From contig JAJCYD010000024.1 in NCBI GenBank assembly GCA_029263125.1, positions 58,699 to 122,698 on the forward strand: a stretch of 64,000 nt of DNA, given 5' to 3'. The notes under the pieces were generated by a model. That model saw only the letters and a program-made list of their open reading frames with translations, was not told the DNA's origin and searched no databases. Below are positions 24,614-32,855 of the stretch, piece by piece; positions within the stretch are counted from its first letter, which is position 1; each line of letters opens with the position of its first letter. A program made the position numbers and the translations under genes. Origin of the DNA: Solirubrobacteraceae bacterium. GTDB taxonomy: Bacteria; Actinomycetota; Thermoleophilia; Solirubrobacterales; Solirubrobacteraceae.

Positions 24614-25186
24614 CTAGTGCTCTGTGTCGGCGAACAGCGTGTCGAGCGCCAACGAGAAGCCGGGCATTGCCGGCGACGTGAGCGTGTCGCCACGCCCGAC
24701 CTCGAGCGCGACATCGAACGTCGGCGCCGCGGGCACGCTGCGGCGGAACACGAGCACGACGTCGGCGGCGGTGTCCACGAGCCACAGCTCGGGCAGGCCG
24801 TACTGCTCGTAGTGGCGCAGCTTGGCCCCGATGTCATAGCGCCACGTCGATGGCGAGCGCACTTCCACGGCGAGGTCTGGGATCGGCGACGGGCGACCGC
24901 CGTCTCGGCGCGGACCCGTTCCTTCGGTGTACCAGAGCAGGTCAGGGGCGAAGACGTTGAAATCGTCCATGCGCACGTCCAGCGGCAGCCACGAGTGGCC
25001 GCGTCCGCAAGCGGCACGCCGCCAATCGCCGATGGCGAAGAACAGCTCACCCAGAACCCCTTGGTGCAGCGGCAGCGGCTCCTCCACGACGATCACCCCA
25101 TCTATGAGGTGCGTCTTGCGGTCCTCCAGATCGAGCGCGAGGTACTCGTCTGCGGTCATGAGCGCGGCAACCGGCACAGCGGTCAT
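24614..25186 (-). CDS. Uma2-family (DUF820) putative nuclease-like protein
   Basis: This 190-residue protein matches the Uma2 family with a restriction-endonuclease-like fold: ALMTADEYLALDLEDRKTHLIDGVIVV at the N terminus, APDLLWYTEG, the PD/ExK-like PIPDLAVEVRSPSTWRYDIGAKLRHYEQYGLPELWLVDT. The biological role of the family is unknown. The ATG follows an AGGAGGCGAG ribosome binding site. A two-box intergenic motif lies just upstream, between this gene and the rluB stop. Confidence 0.82.
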   Translation of the reverse strand: MTAVPVAALMTADEYLALDLEDRKTHLIDGVIVVEEPLPLHQGVLGELFFAIGDWRRAACGRGHSWLPLDVRMDDFNVFAPDLLWYTEGTGPRRDGGRPSPIPDLAVEVRSPSTWRYDIGAKLRHYEQYGLPELWLVDTAADVVLVFRRSVPAAPTFDVALEVGRGDTLTSPAMPGFSLALDTLFADTEH

Positions 25187-25230
25187 CGTACTCGCCTCCT
25201 GACGTCCGGTCGATGGCCTTCATCGACTGT

Positions 25231-25263
25231 CATAGGCCCTGGCGACCCGAAGTTCGCCCCCCC
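25231..25263 (-). promoter_or_regulatory. Copy C of the GGCGAACTT two-box motif
   Basis: On the minus strand this is a G7 tract, CGAACTTCGGGTCGCC, then GCCTATGAC, 45 to 77 bases upstream of the Uma2-like gene and just after the rluB-type stop codon. Spacing between the boxes is about 14 bases, as in copy D. Confidence 0.45.
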
Positions 25264-25265
25264 AG

Positions 25266-25979
25266 TCAGCGCCCGGTCGGCGCCCCGCCCTGACGCAGCC
25301 CCTCGACCTCCGACGCCTTCAGCCGCCGGTGCGCCCCCTCGGGCAGCTCGTCCAGGCGCAGCGCGCCGAAGCGGATGCGCTGAAGCGTCCGCACGCGGTG
25401 GCCGACGGCCTCGCACATGCGCTTGACCTGATGGTTTCGCCCCTCGCGGATCGTCAGCTCCAGCAGGCCCGGCTTGACCTGACGGACCTTCGCCGGCAGC
25501 GTGCGGCCATCGTCGAGATCGACGCCCTCGCGCAGCGTCCGCAGCGCATGCTCGGGCACGGGCGACGGGCGGACCGTCGCGCGGTAGGTGCGCGGCACCT
25601 CGAAGGACGGGTGGGTCATGCGCTGGGCGAGGTCGCCGTCGTTGGTGACAAGGATCAGGCCGGTGCTGTCGACGTCCAGCCGCCCGACCGGGTACAGCCG
25701 CGCGCCGGCCGCCGGCACGAGGTCGATCACCGTCCGCCGGCCATGGGTGTCGCGCGCGGTCGAGAGGACGCCCGGCGGCTTGTGGACGATGAAAACCATG
25801 CGCTCCTCGGGACCTTCGAGGAAGCGCCCGTCGACGGCGACGCCGCTGTCGGCGTCCACGTCGCGCGCGGGGTCGGTCACGCGCTCGTCGGCGATCGTGA
25901 CGCGACCGGCGCGGATGATCTCCTCCGCGCCACGCCTCGACGCGACGCCCGCGTGAGCGAGGAATTTGGCCAAACGCAC
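25266..25979 (-). CDS. RluB/RsuA-family 23S/16S rRNA pseudouridine synthase
   Basis: This 237-residue protein has an N-terminal S4 RNA-binding domain (MRLAKFLAHAGVASRRGAEEIIRAGRVTI) and a pseudouridine synthase domain with the catalytic Asp in YPVGRLDVDSTGLILVTNDG and the family motif IREGRNHQVKRMCEAVGH. It is probably RluB-like, modifying 23S rRNA. The start is GTG. In many Gram-positives it follows scpA-scpB; here it is separated from them by about 3.5 kb. Confidence 0.9.
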   Translation of the reverse strand: MRLAKFLAHAGVASRRGAEEIIRAGRVTIADERVTDPARDVDADSGVAVDGRFLEGPEERMVFIVHKPPGVLSTARDTHGRRTVIDLVPAAGARLYPVGRLDVDSTGLILVTNDGDLAQRMTHPSFEVPRTYRATVRPSPVPEHALRTLREGVDLDDGRTLPAKVRQVKPGLLELTIREGRNHQVKRMCEAVGHRVRTLQRIRFGALRLDELPEGAHRRLKASEVEGLRQGGAPTGR

Positions 25980-25993
25980 CTTACGATGGTCGC

Positions 25994-26566
25994 ATGGTGG
26001 CGCCCAACCCGTTTCTGCCGGAGCTGTTGTCCTTCGCGCTGCCGCTGCACGCGCTGCGCGAGGAGCTCGTGCGGATCGTCGCCGGTTGGGCCGACGAGCA
26101 CGAGCTGTACGTCGCGGCCGAGCGCTTCTTTCCGACCTACGCCGTCACCGCGCTGCCGCGGGGAGCCGACATCGCGCAGGCCTTGTCCGAGCTGGAGCCG
26201 GTGCGGCGGCTGTGCCTGCGCCGCGGCGAGTTCTTCGAGGGCGCGATCGACGAGCGCCAGCACCTCGTGCGCAACCCCGAGTGCCTCGCGATCGTGCTGG
26301 AGCCCGTCAGCGAGGACGGGCTGCGCGCGACCGCGATGACCTGCAAGATGGGCGACGAAGACGGATTGCGCGAATGGGCGGCGCTCGTGCGCGAGTCCGC
26401 CTACAAGCTGCACCGCGGCGCCGATGCGATCGATCCCGCGGACGGCAGCCGACAGGACGTGCCCGACCACTTCCATACACCCGGCGCCCACGACCTCGCC
26501 GCGGGCGGCGTGCCGATGCTGTCGGCCGCCGGCTCGGCGACGTTTGAGTTCTGGGACCTGAGCTGA
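25994..26566 (+). CDS. Unknown protein, first of a tandem paralogous pair
   Basis: This 190-residue soluble protein is not recognised. It is homologous along its length to the next gene. Shared blocks include FLPELLSFALPLHALREEL at the N terminus, LRNPECLAIVLEP..EDGLRAT in the middle and VPDHFHTPGAHDLAAGGVPML..AGSATFEFWDL at the end. The conserved His residues in the last block could bind metal, but no catalytic motif is known to me. It is only 14 bases from the divergent rluB-type gene. TACGAT lies six bases before the ATG, so the mRNA may be leaderless. Confidence 0.6.
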   Translation: MVAPNPFLPELLSFALPLHALREELVRIVAGWADEHELYVAAERFFPTYAVTALPRGADIAQALSELEPVRRLCLRRGEFFEGAIDERQHLVRNPECLAIVLEPVSEDGLRATAMTCKMGDEDGLREWAALVRESAYKLHRGADAIDPADGSRQDVPDHFHTPGAHDLAAGGVPMLSAAGSATFEFWDLS

Positions 26567-26572
26567 GCGCCG

Positions 26573-27136
26573 ATGCCGCTGTTCGTTCCGGAGATGACGA
26601 ACTTCCTGCTGCCCTTCCACGGCACGCGCGAGGAGCTCATCGCGCTCGCGCAACGATGGTCAGACGAGCATGGCGTCTTCCTCGCCGTCGAGCGCTTCTA
26701 CCCCCGCTATGACGCGGCGGCGGTGCCCGCCACAGTGAAGCTCGCGCGGGCCGTCGAGGAGTTCGATCCGGTGCGGCGGATGTGCCTGTGCAAGCGCGCG
26801 TTCGACCTCACCGCGGCGAACGCCTCCGAGTTCCTGCAGCGCAACCCCGAGTCGCTGGTGATCATCCTCGAGCCGCTCACCGAGGACGGCCTGCGATCGA
26901 CGGCGATCTCTGCGCGCATGGCCAATGTCGACGAGCTGCGCTGGTGGATCTCGATCGTCCGCGACGAAGCGTTTGCGATGCACGAGGGCGCGTGGTCGAC
27001 GGACCCCGACAGCGGGCGGCGCGTGCACGTCCCCGACCATCGCCACATGCAGGGAGCGCACGACCTCGCCGCCGGCGGCGTTCGGATGCTCGCCGCCGCC
27101 GGCAGCGCGGTGTTCGAATTCGACGATCTGGCCTGA
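26573..27136 (+). CDS. Unknown protein, second of a tandem paralogous pair
   Basis: This 187-residue paralogue of the preceding gene follows it by six bases, so the two are co-transcribed. Common features are FVPEMTNFLLPFHGTREEL, VERFYPRYDAAAVP, LQRNPESLVIILEPLTEDGLRSTAI and the C-terminal VPDHRHMQGAHDLAAGGVRMLAAAGSAVFEF. By eye identity is well under half, so the duplication is old. Both copies keep the DH.H..GAHDLAAGG block, which is therefore the likely functional site. The role is unknown. Confidence 0.6.
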   Translation: MPLFVPEMTNFLLPFHGTREELIALAQRWSDEHGVFLAVERFYPRYDAAAVPATVKLARAVEEFDPVRRMCLCKRAFDLTAANASEFLQRNPESLVIILEPLTEDGLRSTAISARMANVDELRWWISIVRDEAFAMHEGAWSTDPDSGRRVHVPDHRHMQGAHDLAAGGVRMLAAAGSAVFEFDDLA

Positions 27137-27160
27137 CGGCCCGCGTCCTACGATGGGCCG

Positions 27161-28144
27161 ATGGATCTGGCCCTCCTGCAACGCACGCTGACCGACGCCG
27201 GGCAGCCGTCCTTCCGAGCCGGGCAGGTCTGGTCATGGGCGGCGCGCGGAGCCGCCGGCTACGCGGACATGACCAACGTGCCGGCGGCCCTGCGCGACGA
27301 GCTCGACGAGCGCGTCCCGTTCTCGACGCTGGCCGTCTCACATCAGGCGCAGTCAAGCGACGGGACCGTCAAGGCACTCTTTCACACCCATGACGGGCGG
27401 CCGGTCGAGGCGGTGCTCATGCGCTATCGCGACGGCCGGCGGTCGCTGTGCGTCTCCTCGCAGTCGGGCTGCCCGTTGACCTGCACATTCTGCGCCACCG
27501 GCTCGATGGCCTATGGACGCAACCTCACGACATCGGAGATCCTCGACCAGGCGCTGCACTTCCGCCGCATCGAGGACGTCGACCACCTCGTGTTCATGGG
27601 CATGGGCGAGCCGATGATGAACCTCGACAACGTGCTCGCCGCCTGCCGTCGGCTGCCGGACATCGGCATCACCAACCGCCGCACGACGATCTCGACCGTC
27701 GGCTGGGTGCCCGGCATCGACCGGCTCGCACAGACCGGCATGCCGCTGCGCCTCGCCTTCTCGCTGCACGCCGCAGACGACGCCCTGCGCTCGCAGATCA
27801 TGCCCGTCAACGACCGCTATCCGCTGCTGGACGTCCTCGCCGCCTGCCGGCGCTGGCATCACGCCAAGCGCCAGCCGGTGTACATCGAGTACGTCATGCT
27901 CGCCGGCGTCAACGACCGCCATGAGCAGGCCGTCGCGCTCGCTGGGCTGTTGGACCGCAAGTCCTTCAAGGTGAACCTCATTCCCTACAACCCGAGCGGC
28001 TCACCGTATGACGGCTCGGGGCCCGACGCGATCGAGGCCTTCCGCGCGGCGCTGGAGCAGCACGGAATGCGGGTGACCGTGCGACTCACTCGCGGGCGTG
28101 ACATCGCGGCCGCCTGCGGGCAGCTTGCCGCCGCGACCGGCTGA
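27161..28144 (+). CDS. rlmN: Dual-specificity rRNA/tRNA adenine-C2 methyltransferase RlmN
   Basis: This 327-residue radical SAM enzyme methylates C2 of A2503 in 23S rRNA and A37 in some tRNAs. The cluster-binding motif CxxxCxxC is CPLTCTFC, followed by MGMGEPMMNLDNVLAACRRL and the RlmN-type GWVPGIDRLA. The methyl-carrying Cys near the C terminus is in DIAAACGQL. TACGAT lies six bases before the ATG and there is no Shine-Dalgarno sequence. Confidence 0.94.
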   Translation: MDLALLQRTLTDAGQPSFRAGQVWSWAARGAAGYADMTNVPAALRDELDERVPFSTLAVSHQAQSSDGTVKALFHTHDGRPVEAVLMRYRDGRRSLCVSSQSGCPLTCTFCATGSMAYGRNLTTSEILDQALHFRRIEDVDHLVFMGMGEPMMNLDNVLAACRRLPDIGITNRRTTISTVGWVPGIDRLAQTGMPLRLAFSLHAADDALRSQIMPVNDRYPLLDVLAACRRWHHAKRQPVYIEYVMLAGVNDRHEQAVALAGLLDRKSFKVNLIPYNPSGSPYDGSGPDAIEAFRAALEQHGMRVTVRLTRGRDIAAACGQLAAATG

Positions 28145-28172
28145 GCGGTGATCGCGACATGACCGCGTGCGG

Positions 28173-28844
28173 CTACCCCTCGCAGCCGACACCGTCGCCG
28201 TCGCGGTCCAGCTGAAACGGATCGCTGCCGACGCTGCGCACACGGCCCGTGTAGTCCGGGCCGTCGCCGCTGCCGCCCTCGCAGTCGTAGTCGGGCGATT
28301 GCGCGTTCAGGCAGGCGCCCTCGTAGTTGGGGTCGCAGGCGCCGTCCGTTGCAGCCTTGGCCTTCGCGCCGGCGCGCACCGTGCGCTGTCCAGCGCGGAC
28401 GGCGTTCGCCTTGGCGCGCTTGTAGGTCGCGTGCGCCCGGCGGGTGCGCTTCGTGGACGGATACGCCTTCGCGGCGATGACCAGCTCGCGCGCCCGTTCG
28501 CGGTCTCCCGCCTGCACGGCCGCGATCGCACGGCCGGCGAGCCGGTTGGCGATGCGTCGAAGGATCGAGCTCAGCTCGTCGGCGTCCAGCGCCGAGACCA
28601 TCTCGGTCGCCCGGTCATAGTCATCGTTCTTGACCGCGCGGCGAGCCGCTGCGATCGTCGCCTGCTCACCGCCGGCAGCGTCCGCTGACAGCGCGCTTCG
28701 CGTTGCGGCGCCCTCACCGCCGGCCGGCGTGCCGCTGTGACCCGACAGCACGGCGGTCGCGGTCACCGCGACGATCGCCAGCAGTGCCCACACCCACCCC
28801 GGCGGCTTCACGTGCGTTGCTCTTGAACCGTTCTCAGCGTTCAC
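28173..28844 (-). CDS. Membrane-anchored protein with C-terminal excalibur calcium-binding domain
   Basis: This 223-residue protein has an N-terminal transmembrane helix (VWALLAIVAVTATAVLSG), a helical region rich in Ala, Arg and Lys (tandem-helix motif AIAAVQAGDRERARELVIAAKAYPS), and a C-terminal excalibur domain: YDCEGGSGDGPDYTG ... FQLDRDGDGVGCEG with the DxDxDGxxCE calcium loop. Excalibur domains occur on exported proteins, often with nucleases, but no nuclease is visible here. It is probably an extracytoplasmic protein of unknown role. Confidence 0.75.
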   Translation of the reverse strand: MNAENGSRATHVKPPGWVWALLAIVAVTATAVLSGHSGTPAGGEGAATRSALSADAAGGEQATIAAARRAVKNDDYDRATEMVSALDADELSSILRRIANRLAGRAIAAVQAGDRERARELVIAAKAYPSTKRTRRAHATYKRAKANAVRAGQRTVRAGAKAKAATDGACDPNYEGACLNAQSPDYDCEGGSGDGPDYTGRVRSVGSDPFQLDRDGDGVGCEG

Positions 28845-28978
28845 TCGCGGTTCTCGTCGGCCTCTGCCGGCATCACCTTGAGCGCTGGCATCGCGGGCTC
28901 GTCACATGGTCGGTCGCTTGGTCTCTCCCAGCGCCGCCGCTCGGCGCGGGCTCGGCCGGGATCCCCGCTCTGGCGTCG

Positions 28979-29452
28979 TCAGCGGCCGAGCCGTTCGTCC
29001 TCGTCGACCGGCTGCACCCAGTCCTCGGCGCGTCGGCCGTCGTAGCCGCGATCGTCGTAGTCCGCCGGGAGCTCGGTGCCTGAGGCGCGCTGATCGATCG
29101 GCGTGTCGGCGGGAGCGAGCGTCGACGGGGGCACGGCGTAGCCGGCGTCACCCACCGCGCCATCCCCGGCGCCGGACGGCGGGCCCGTGGCCGCGCCACC
29201 CTGCATGCCGGCGGCGACCTGGCCGGCCTGAGCTCGCAGCCGCCGCTCGGCCAGCGCAGCGTCCTGCGGACTTGTCGCCTGCGCATGTTCAGCGACGGCC
29301 GCGGCCATCGGATCGCGTGACGCGGATGCGCGGCTGCGGCGTGGGAGCGGGGAGCCAGGTCGGCGCGCCGGGCCAGCGCGACGTCGCTGCATGACGGCGA
29401 ATGCGATCGCGGCGATCAGGGCGACGGCGAGGATGACGACGAGGATCTCCAT
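28979..29452 (-). CDS. Single-pass membrane protein of unknown function
   Basis: From the chosen start (MEILVVILAVALIAAIAFAVM) this is a 157-residue protein with one N-terminal transmembrane helix, a basic stretch (RRRAGPARRPGSPLPRRSR) and a disordered Gly/Ala/Asp-rich tail. It may be a small membrane anchor. The longer track start adds 11 residues before the helix without benefit. Confidence 0.5.
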   Translation of the reverse strand: MEILVVILAVALIAAIAFAVMQRRRAGPARRPGSPLPRRSRASASRDPMAAAVAEHAQATSPQDAALAERRLRAQAGQVAAGMQGGAATGPPSGAGDGAVGDAGYAVPPSTLAPADTPIDQRASGTELPADYDDRGYDGRRAEDWVQPVDEDERLGR

Positions 29453-29530
29453 GGCGGGTCGATACCCGTGCCGGCACGTCGCCAACCGCCGCAGCGACGG
29501 CGCCGGTCGGCGGAGGCGAGCCCGCGGCGC

Positions 29531-30112
29531 TCAGCCCTCCGTCGCCCCGGCGCGCTGCTCCCCGGCGCGCAGCAGGCGGTCGCGCAGGTCGGCCTCCTCC
29601 TCCGGCGTCGGATCCCACTCGCCGACGCTCGGCAGCGCCTTGAGCGTGTCGAGGCCGAAGAGCTTGAGGAACAGGTCGGTCGTGCGGTACAGCACCGCGC
29701 CGAACTGCGAGCGCCCGGCCTCCTCGACGAACCCGCGCTCCAGCAGCGTCGCCGACGCCGAGTCGGCCGACACGCCGCGAATGCGGGTGATCTCCGGCCG
29801 CGAGACCGGCTGCAGGTAGGCGACGATCGCCAGCGTCTCGGCCTGGGCGGGCGTCAGCGGCGGCGTGCGCGGCTTGGCCAGCAGCCGGCGCGCGGCCTCC
29901 TCGGCGACGGGGTCGGTTCCCAGCGCGATCCCACCCGCCACGCGCTTGAGCTGCAGGCCGCGCTCGCCGGGGGCGTAGGCGCGATCCAACTCCGCCAGCG
30001 CCTCCGCCAGCTCGCCGGCCTCGCAGTCCGCCGCCTCGGCGAGGTCCTCGACGGCCACGGGGTCCGCGCTGAGAAACAGCAGCGCCTCGACGATCCGGGC
30101 AAGCTCGGTCAT
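29531..30112 (-). CDS. scpB: Segregation and condensation protein B
   Basis: This 193-residue protein is the winged-helix subunit of the SMC condensin. Typical blocks are MTELARIVEALLFLSADPV, TPPLTPAQAETLAIVAYLQPVSRPEITRIRGVS and GRSQFGAVLYRTTDLFLKLFGLDTLKALP. The start overlaps the scpA stop by four bases. The track start is 25 codons upstream, inside scpA. Confidence 0.93.
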   Translation of the reverse strand: MTELARIVEALLFLSADPVAVEDLAEAADCEAGELAEALAELDRAYAPGERGLQLKRVAGGIALGTDPVAEEAARRLLAKPRTPPLTPAQAETLAIVAYLQPVSRPEITRIRGVSADSASATLLERGFVEEAGRSQFGAVLYRTTDLFLKLFGLDTLKALPSVGEWDPTPEEEADLRDRLLRAGEQRAGATEG

Positions 30113-30861
30113 GCGAAGACCCGATCGCGGGCGGGGCGCTGGAAGGCAGCGATCTCGATCGCGCCGAAGGGCTCGTCCTGCGTCCATGTCGCCTCGCCCT
30201 GCTTGTACAGCTCCAGCAGCGCGAACAGCGTCACGGCGACCGTCACGCGATCGGCGCCGCGCACGGCCTCGTCGAACGAGCAGCCTCCGCCGCGCAACAG
30301 CAGCTTGCGCAGGTGGGTGAGCCGCTCGCCGACGGTGATCGTCGGGACGGTGACGTGCCCGAGGTTCAGCTGGGCCGGCACGCGCAGCAGTCCGGCGAGC
30401 GCGGTGCCGAGCCGGCGCGGGTCGTAGACGGCCCCGGCATCGGCCAGCGTGGTGCGGCGCAGCGCCGGCGGCAGCGCTGCGGAGCGATAGCGCACGCCGT
30501 CCTCCCCCGCGAGCCGATCGCTCAGGTGCTCGGCGGCGCGGCGGTAGCGCCGCGCTTCGAGCATGCGCGCCAGCAGCTCCTCGGCCGCCTCGCCGGGTTC
30601 CAGATCCAACGGATCGTCCTCGGCGCGCGGGAGCATCATCCGCGACTTGAGCTCCAGCAGGGCGGCGATCAGCACGAGGAACTCGGTCGCGACCTCGAGG
30701 TCGAGCTCGCCGCGCGCGTGGAGGTGGTCGAGATAGGCGATGACGACCTCGGCGAGCTGCACCTCCAGCAGGTCGACCTCCTCGCGCAGCACGAGCGTCA
30801 GCAGCAGGTCAAACGGCCCGGAGAAGACGTCCAGGTCGAGCTCGAGCGAGGCGGCGTTCAC
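30109..30861 (-). CDS. scpA: Segregation and condensation protein A (kleisin)
   Basis: This 250-residue kleisin bridges the SMC heads in chromosome condensation. The N-terminal domain FSGPFDLLLTLVLREEVDLLEVQLAEVVIAYLDHL and the region TEFLVLIAALLELKSRMMLPR are diagnostic; the C-terminal winged helix (RADRVTVAVTLFALLELYKQG) is present. It is co-translated with scpB. Confidence 0.93.
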   Translation of the reverse strand: MNAASLELDLDVFSGPFDLLLTLVLREEVDLLEVQLAEVVIAYLDHLHARGELDLEVATEFLVLIAALLELKSRMMLPRAEDDPLDLEPGEAAEELLARMLEARRYRRAAEHLSDRLAGEDGVRYRSAALPPALRRTTLADAGAVYDPRRLGTALAGLLRVPAQLNLGHVTVPTITVGERLTHLRKLLLRGGGCSFDEAVRGADRVTVAVTLFALLELYKQGEATWTQDEPFGAIEIAAFQRPARDRVFA

Positions 30862-30901
30862 GTCGCGCAGGCTAGCGGCGGCGGGAGACGTCCCGGCGCC
30901 G

Positions 30902-31912
30902 TCAGCCGCGCGGTGGGCCGACGCCCATCGCCGCGCGCACGTCGGCGAGCGTCACCGACGCGATCGCGCGCGCCTTCGCCGCGCCCGCGGCGAGGATCGC
31001 CTCCAGCGCGACCTCGTCGTCGCGCAGCCCGCGATAGCGCTCCTGCAGCGGCGCGAGCTCCGCCGCCACGGCTTCACCGACGGCGACCTTCAGATCGCCA
31101 TAGCCACGAGCGCTCGCCAGCTCCTGGACCACCGAGTCCGACGACACGCCCGAAACAGCCGCCAGGATCTCGACGAGGTTCGTCACGCCGGGCTTGTCCT
31201 CGTCGCAGCGGATCACCGGCGGATCGTCCGAATCGGTCACGGCACGCTTGAACTTCTTCATGATCGTCGTGGCGTCGTCGAGCACGTAGACCGTTCCCTG
31301 CTCGCTGCCGCCGGTCGTCGACATCTTGCGCTCGGGGCTCTGCAGATCTCGCACGCGCGCGCCGACCGCCGGGATCCGCTGCTCGGGAACGACGAGCAGG
31401 CCCTCGCCGAAACGGGCGTTGAAGCGCGTCGCGATGTCGCGCATGAGCTCGAGGTGCTCGCGCTGGTCCTCGCCCACGGGCACCTCCCCCGCCCGGTAGG
31501 CGAGCACGTCGGCGGCCATCAGCACCGGGTACAGCAGCAACCCGGCGGACACGAGCTCGCGCTGGGCGGCGGACTTGTCCCGGAACTGATGCATGCGGTT
31601 CAGCTCGCCGAGCGCGGTCACCGACGTCAGCAGCCAGCACAGCTCGGTGTGCTCGGCGACGTCGCCCTGTCGAAAGAGGATGCAGCGCTCGGGATCCAGG
31701 CCCGCCGCGAGCAGGATCGCGGTCGTGTCGAGCACGCGCGCGCGCAGCTCGGCGGGGTCGTAGGCGACGGTCGTCGCGTGCAGGTCGACAATGCAGTAGA
31801 TCGCGGGCTCGCCGCGATCCTGACCGGCGACGTACTGCGTGATCGCCCCGATGTAGTTGCCCAGGTGCTTGCGCCCGGTGGGCTGGATGCCGCTGAAGAT
31901 GATCGGAGCCAC
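30902..31912 (-). CDS. trpS: Tryptophanyl-tRNA synthetase
   Basis: This class I aminoacyl-tRNA synthetase of about 336 residues starts at VAPIIFSGIQPTGRKHLGNYIG, where TGRKHLGNY stands for the HIGH motif. KMSKS is ERKMSTTGG. Tryptophan pocket residues follow IVDLHA and VGEDQREHLEL. The track ORF extends 34 codons upstream, but the family starts at this GTG, which gives the usual length. Its upstream neighbour on the other strand is a decayed SRPBCC-like gene. Confidence 0.93.
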   Translation of the reverse strand: MAPIIFSGIQPTGRKHLGNYIGAITQYVAGQDRGEPAIYCIVDLHATTVAYDPAELRARVLDTTAILLAAGLDPERCILFRQGDVAEHTELCWLLTSVTALGELNRMHQFRDKSAAQRELVSAGLLLYPVLMAADVLAYRAGEVPVGEDQREHLELMRDIATRFNARFGEGLLVVPEQRIPAVGARVRDLQSPERKMSTTGGSEQGTVYVLDDATTIMKKFKRAVTDSDDPPVIRCDEDKPGVTNLVEILAAVSGVSSDSVVQELASARGYGDLKVAVGEAVAAELAPLQERYRGLRDDEVALEAILAAGAAKARAIASVTLADVRAAMGVGPPRG

Positions 31913-31946
31913 GGAGGCGGAGGCTATCCGTCTACTCTCTGAATGG

Positions 31947-32170
31947 ATGTCGACAGATACGATCGACGTGGAGATCGCGATCGCCTGCGATCCGCAGGAG
32001 CTGTGGCGGCGCACCCAACAACCGGCGCTGCATCAGCGATGGGGTGCGCTTTCTCACCCGCTATGACTACGAGCCGCGCTGGGGCACGATCGGCCGACTG
32101 GTGGATCGGGCGCTCGTTCGCCCGCTGCTGAGCTGGGGTACGGCGTGGAGCTTTGACGAGCTGGGCCTGA
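31947..32170 (+). pseudogene. Remnant of an SRPBCC-like (polyketide cyclase/START-type) gene
   Basis: The N-terminal piece MSTDTIDVEIAIACDPQELWRRTQQPALHQRW is in one frame. It is followed at once, in another frame, by GVRFLTRYDYEPRWGTIGRL and RPLLSWGTAWSFD. Together they look like the first and last thirds of one SRPBCC family protein with the middle lost and the frame broken at about 32040. No intact reading frame spans the two parts. The family assignment rests on my recognition of these blocks only. Confidence 0.55.
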
Positions 32171-32189
32171 CAGGGCATCGTGCCCAAGC

Positions 32190-32599
32190 TGCTGGTTCGC
32201 GACACGGCGGAGTGTGCTCGAAGTCCGCCAACAGCAGGCGCTAGTCCACATCGCGCGAATCACGTCGCGAGTTACGTTCAGATGGCACGGTGAGTCCAGA
32301 GCGTCTCTCGGCGCGAAATGCGGTAGTCCGTATCGCGGGGCACTCGTGCACAACTGACGGATCGACACCGCTTGATCTTCGACACGGCACTCATGCATCA
32401 CCTGGATGCACAACTGCCGGATCCGGCGTTGGCATCGAACGAGACGTCAGTTGTGCATGGGTCCGAAGACCCTGTGACGCGGGCGATGCCCGTTGCGAGT
32501 CCGATCAGTTCGTTTCTCCACGATTCCCGACACGCTCGCGCGGACTGCCGCTTTCAGACGAGTGTCAACGGCCATCGGTTTCTCCCCAGCTAGCCACCG
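32190..32599. other. Gene-poor stretch between a pseudogene and a small ORF
   Basis: I see no convincing gene here. The GC content and codon pattern look less regular than in the neighbours. It holds three copies of a short repeat described separately. The region is best read as decayed DNA. Confidence 0.5.
32347..32457. repeat. Short direct and inverted repeats (TGCACAACTGACGGATC)
   Basis: TGCACAACTGACGGATC at 32347-32363 recurs with one mismatch at 32407-32423. The first 13 bases recur in inverted orientation (CGTCAGTTGTGCA) at 32445-32457. They lie within 110 bases in a gene-free stretch. Confidence 0.6.
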
Positions 32600-32851
32600 A
32601 TGGTCGGCTCGCCGCACAGGCCGAGCAGGTCGCGACGAAGCTCGGGATCGAAGCGGCAACGGATTCCGATCGACATCTTCCGCTGGGCGATCGATCGTCT
32701 CCTCGCCGGCGAGATCGTCACCCGTCAGGACGTGCGAGATCGGCACGCCGGACGCTTCGCCTCCGGCGTCATGGACATCCTCGCGGCGGTACCGGACTTC
32801 GAAGCCGTCACGTTGGGACGCGGACGCGCCGTTCGCATGCGCGCTGCTTGA
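32600..32851 (+). CDS. Possible small protein or gene fragment
   Basis: The later part of this frame (IPIDIFRWAIDRLLAGEIVTRQDVRDRHAGRFASGVMDILAAVPDFEAV) has protein-like composition. The first 20 residues are Arg/Ser-rich, while another frame over the same bases reads DGRLAAQAEQVATKLGIEAATDSD, so a frameshift may separate the two halves. It ends four bases before the stop of the convergent GIY-YIG gene. The function is unknown; a remnant is as likely as a gene. Confidence 0.3.
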   Translation: MVGSPHRPSRSRRSSGSKRQRIPIDIFRWAIDRLLAGEIVTRQDVRDRHAGRFASGVMDILAAVPDFEAVTLGRGRAVRMRAA

Positions 32852-32855
32852 GATC

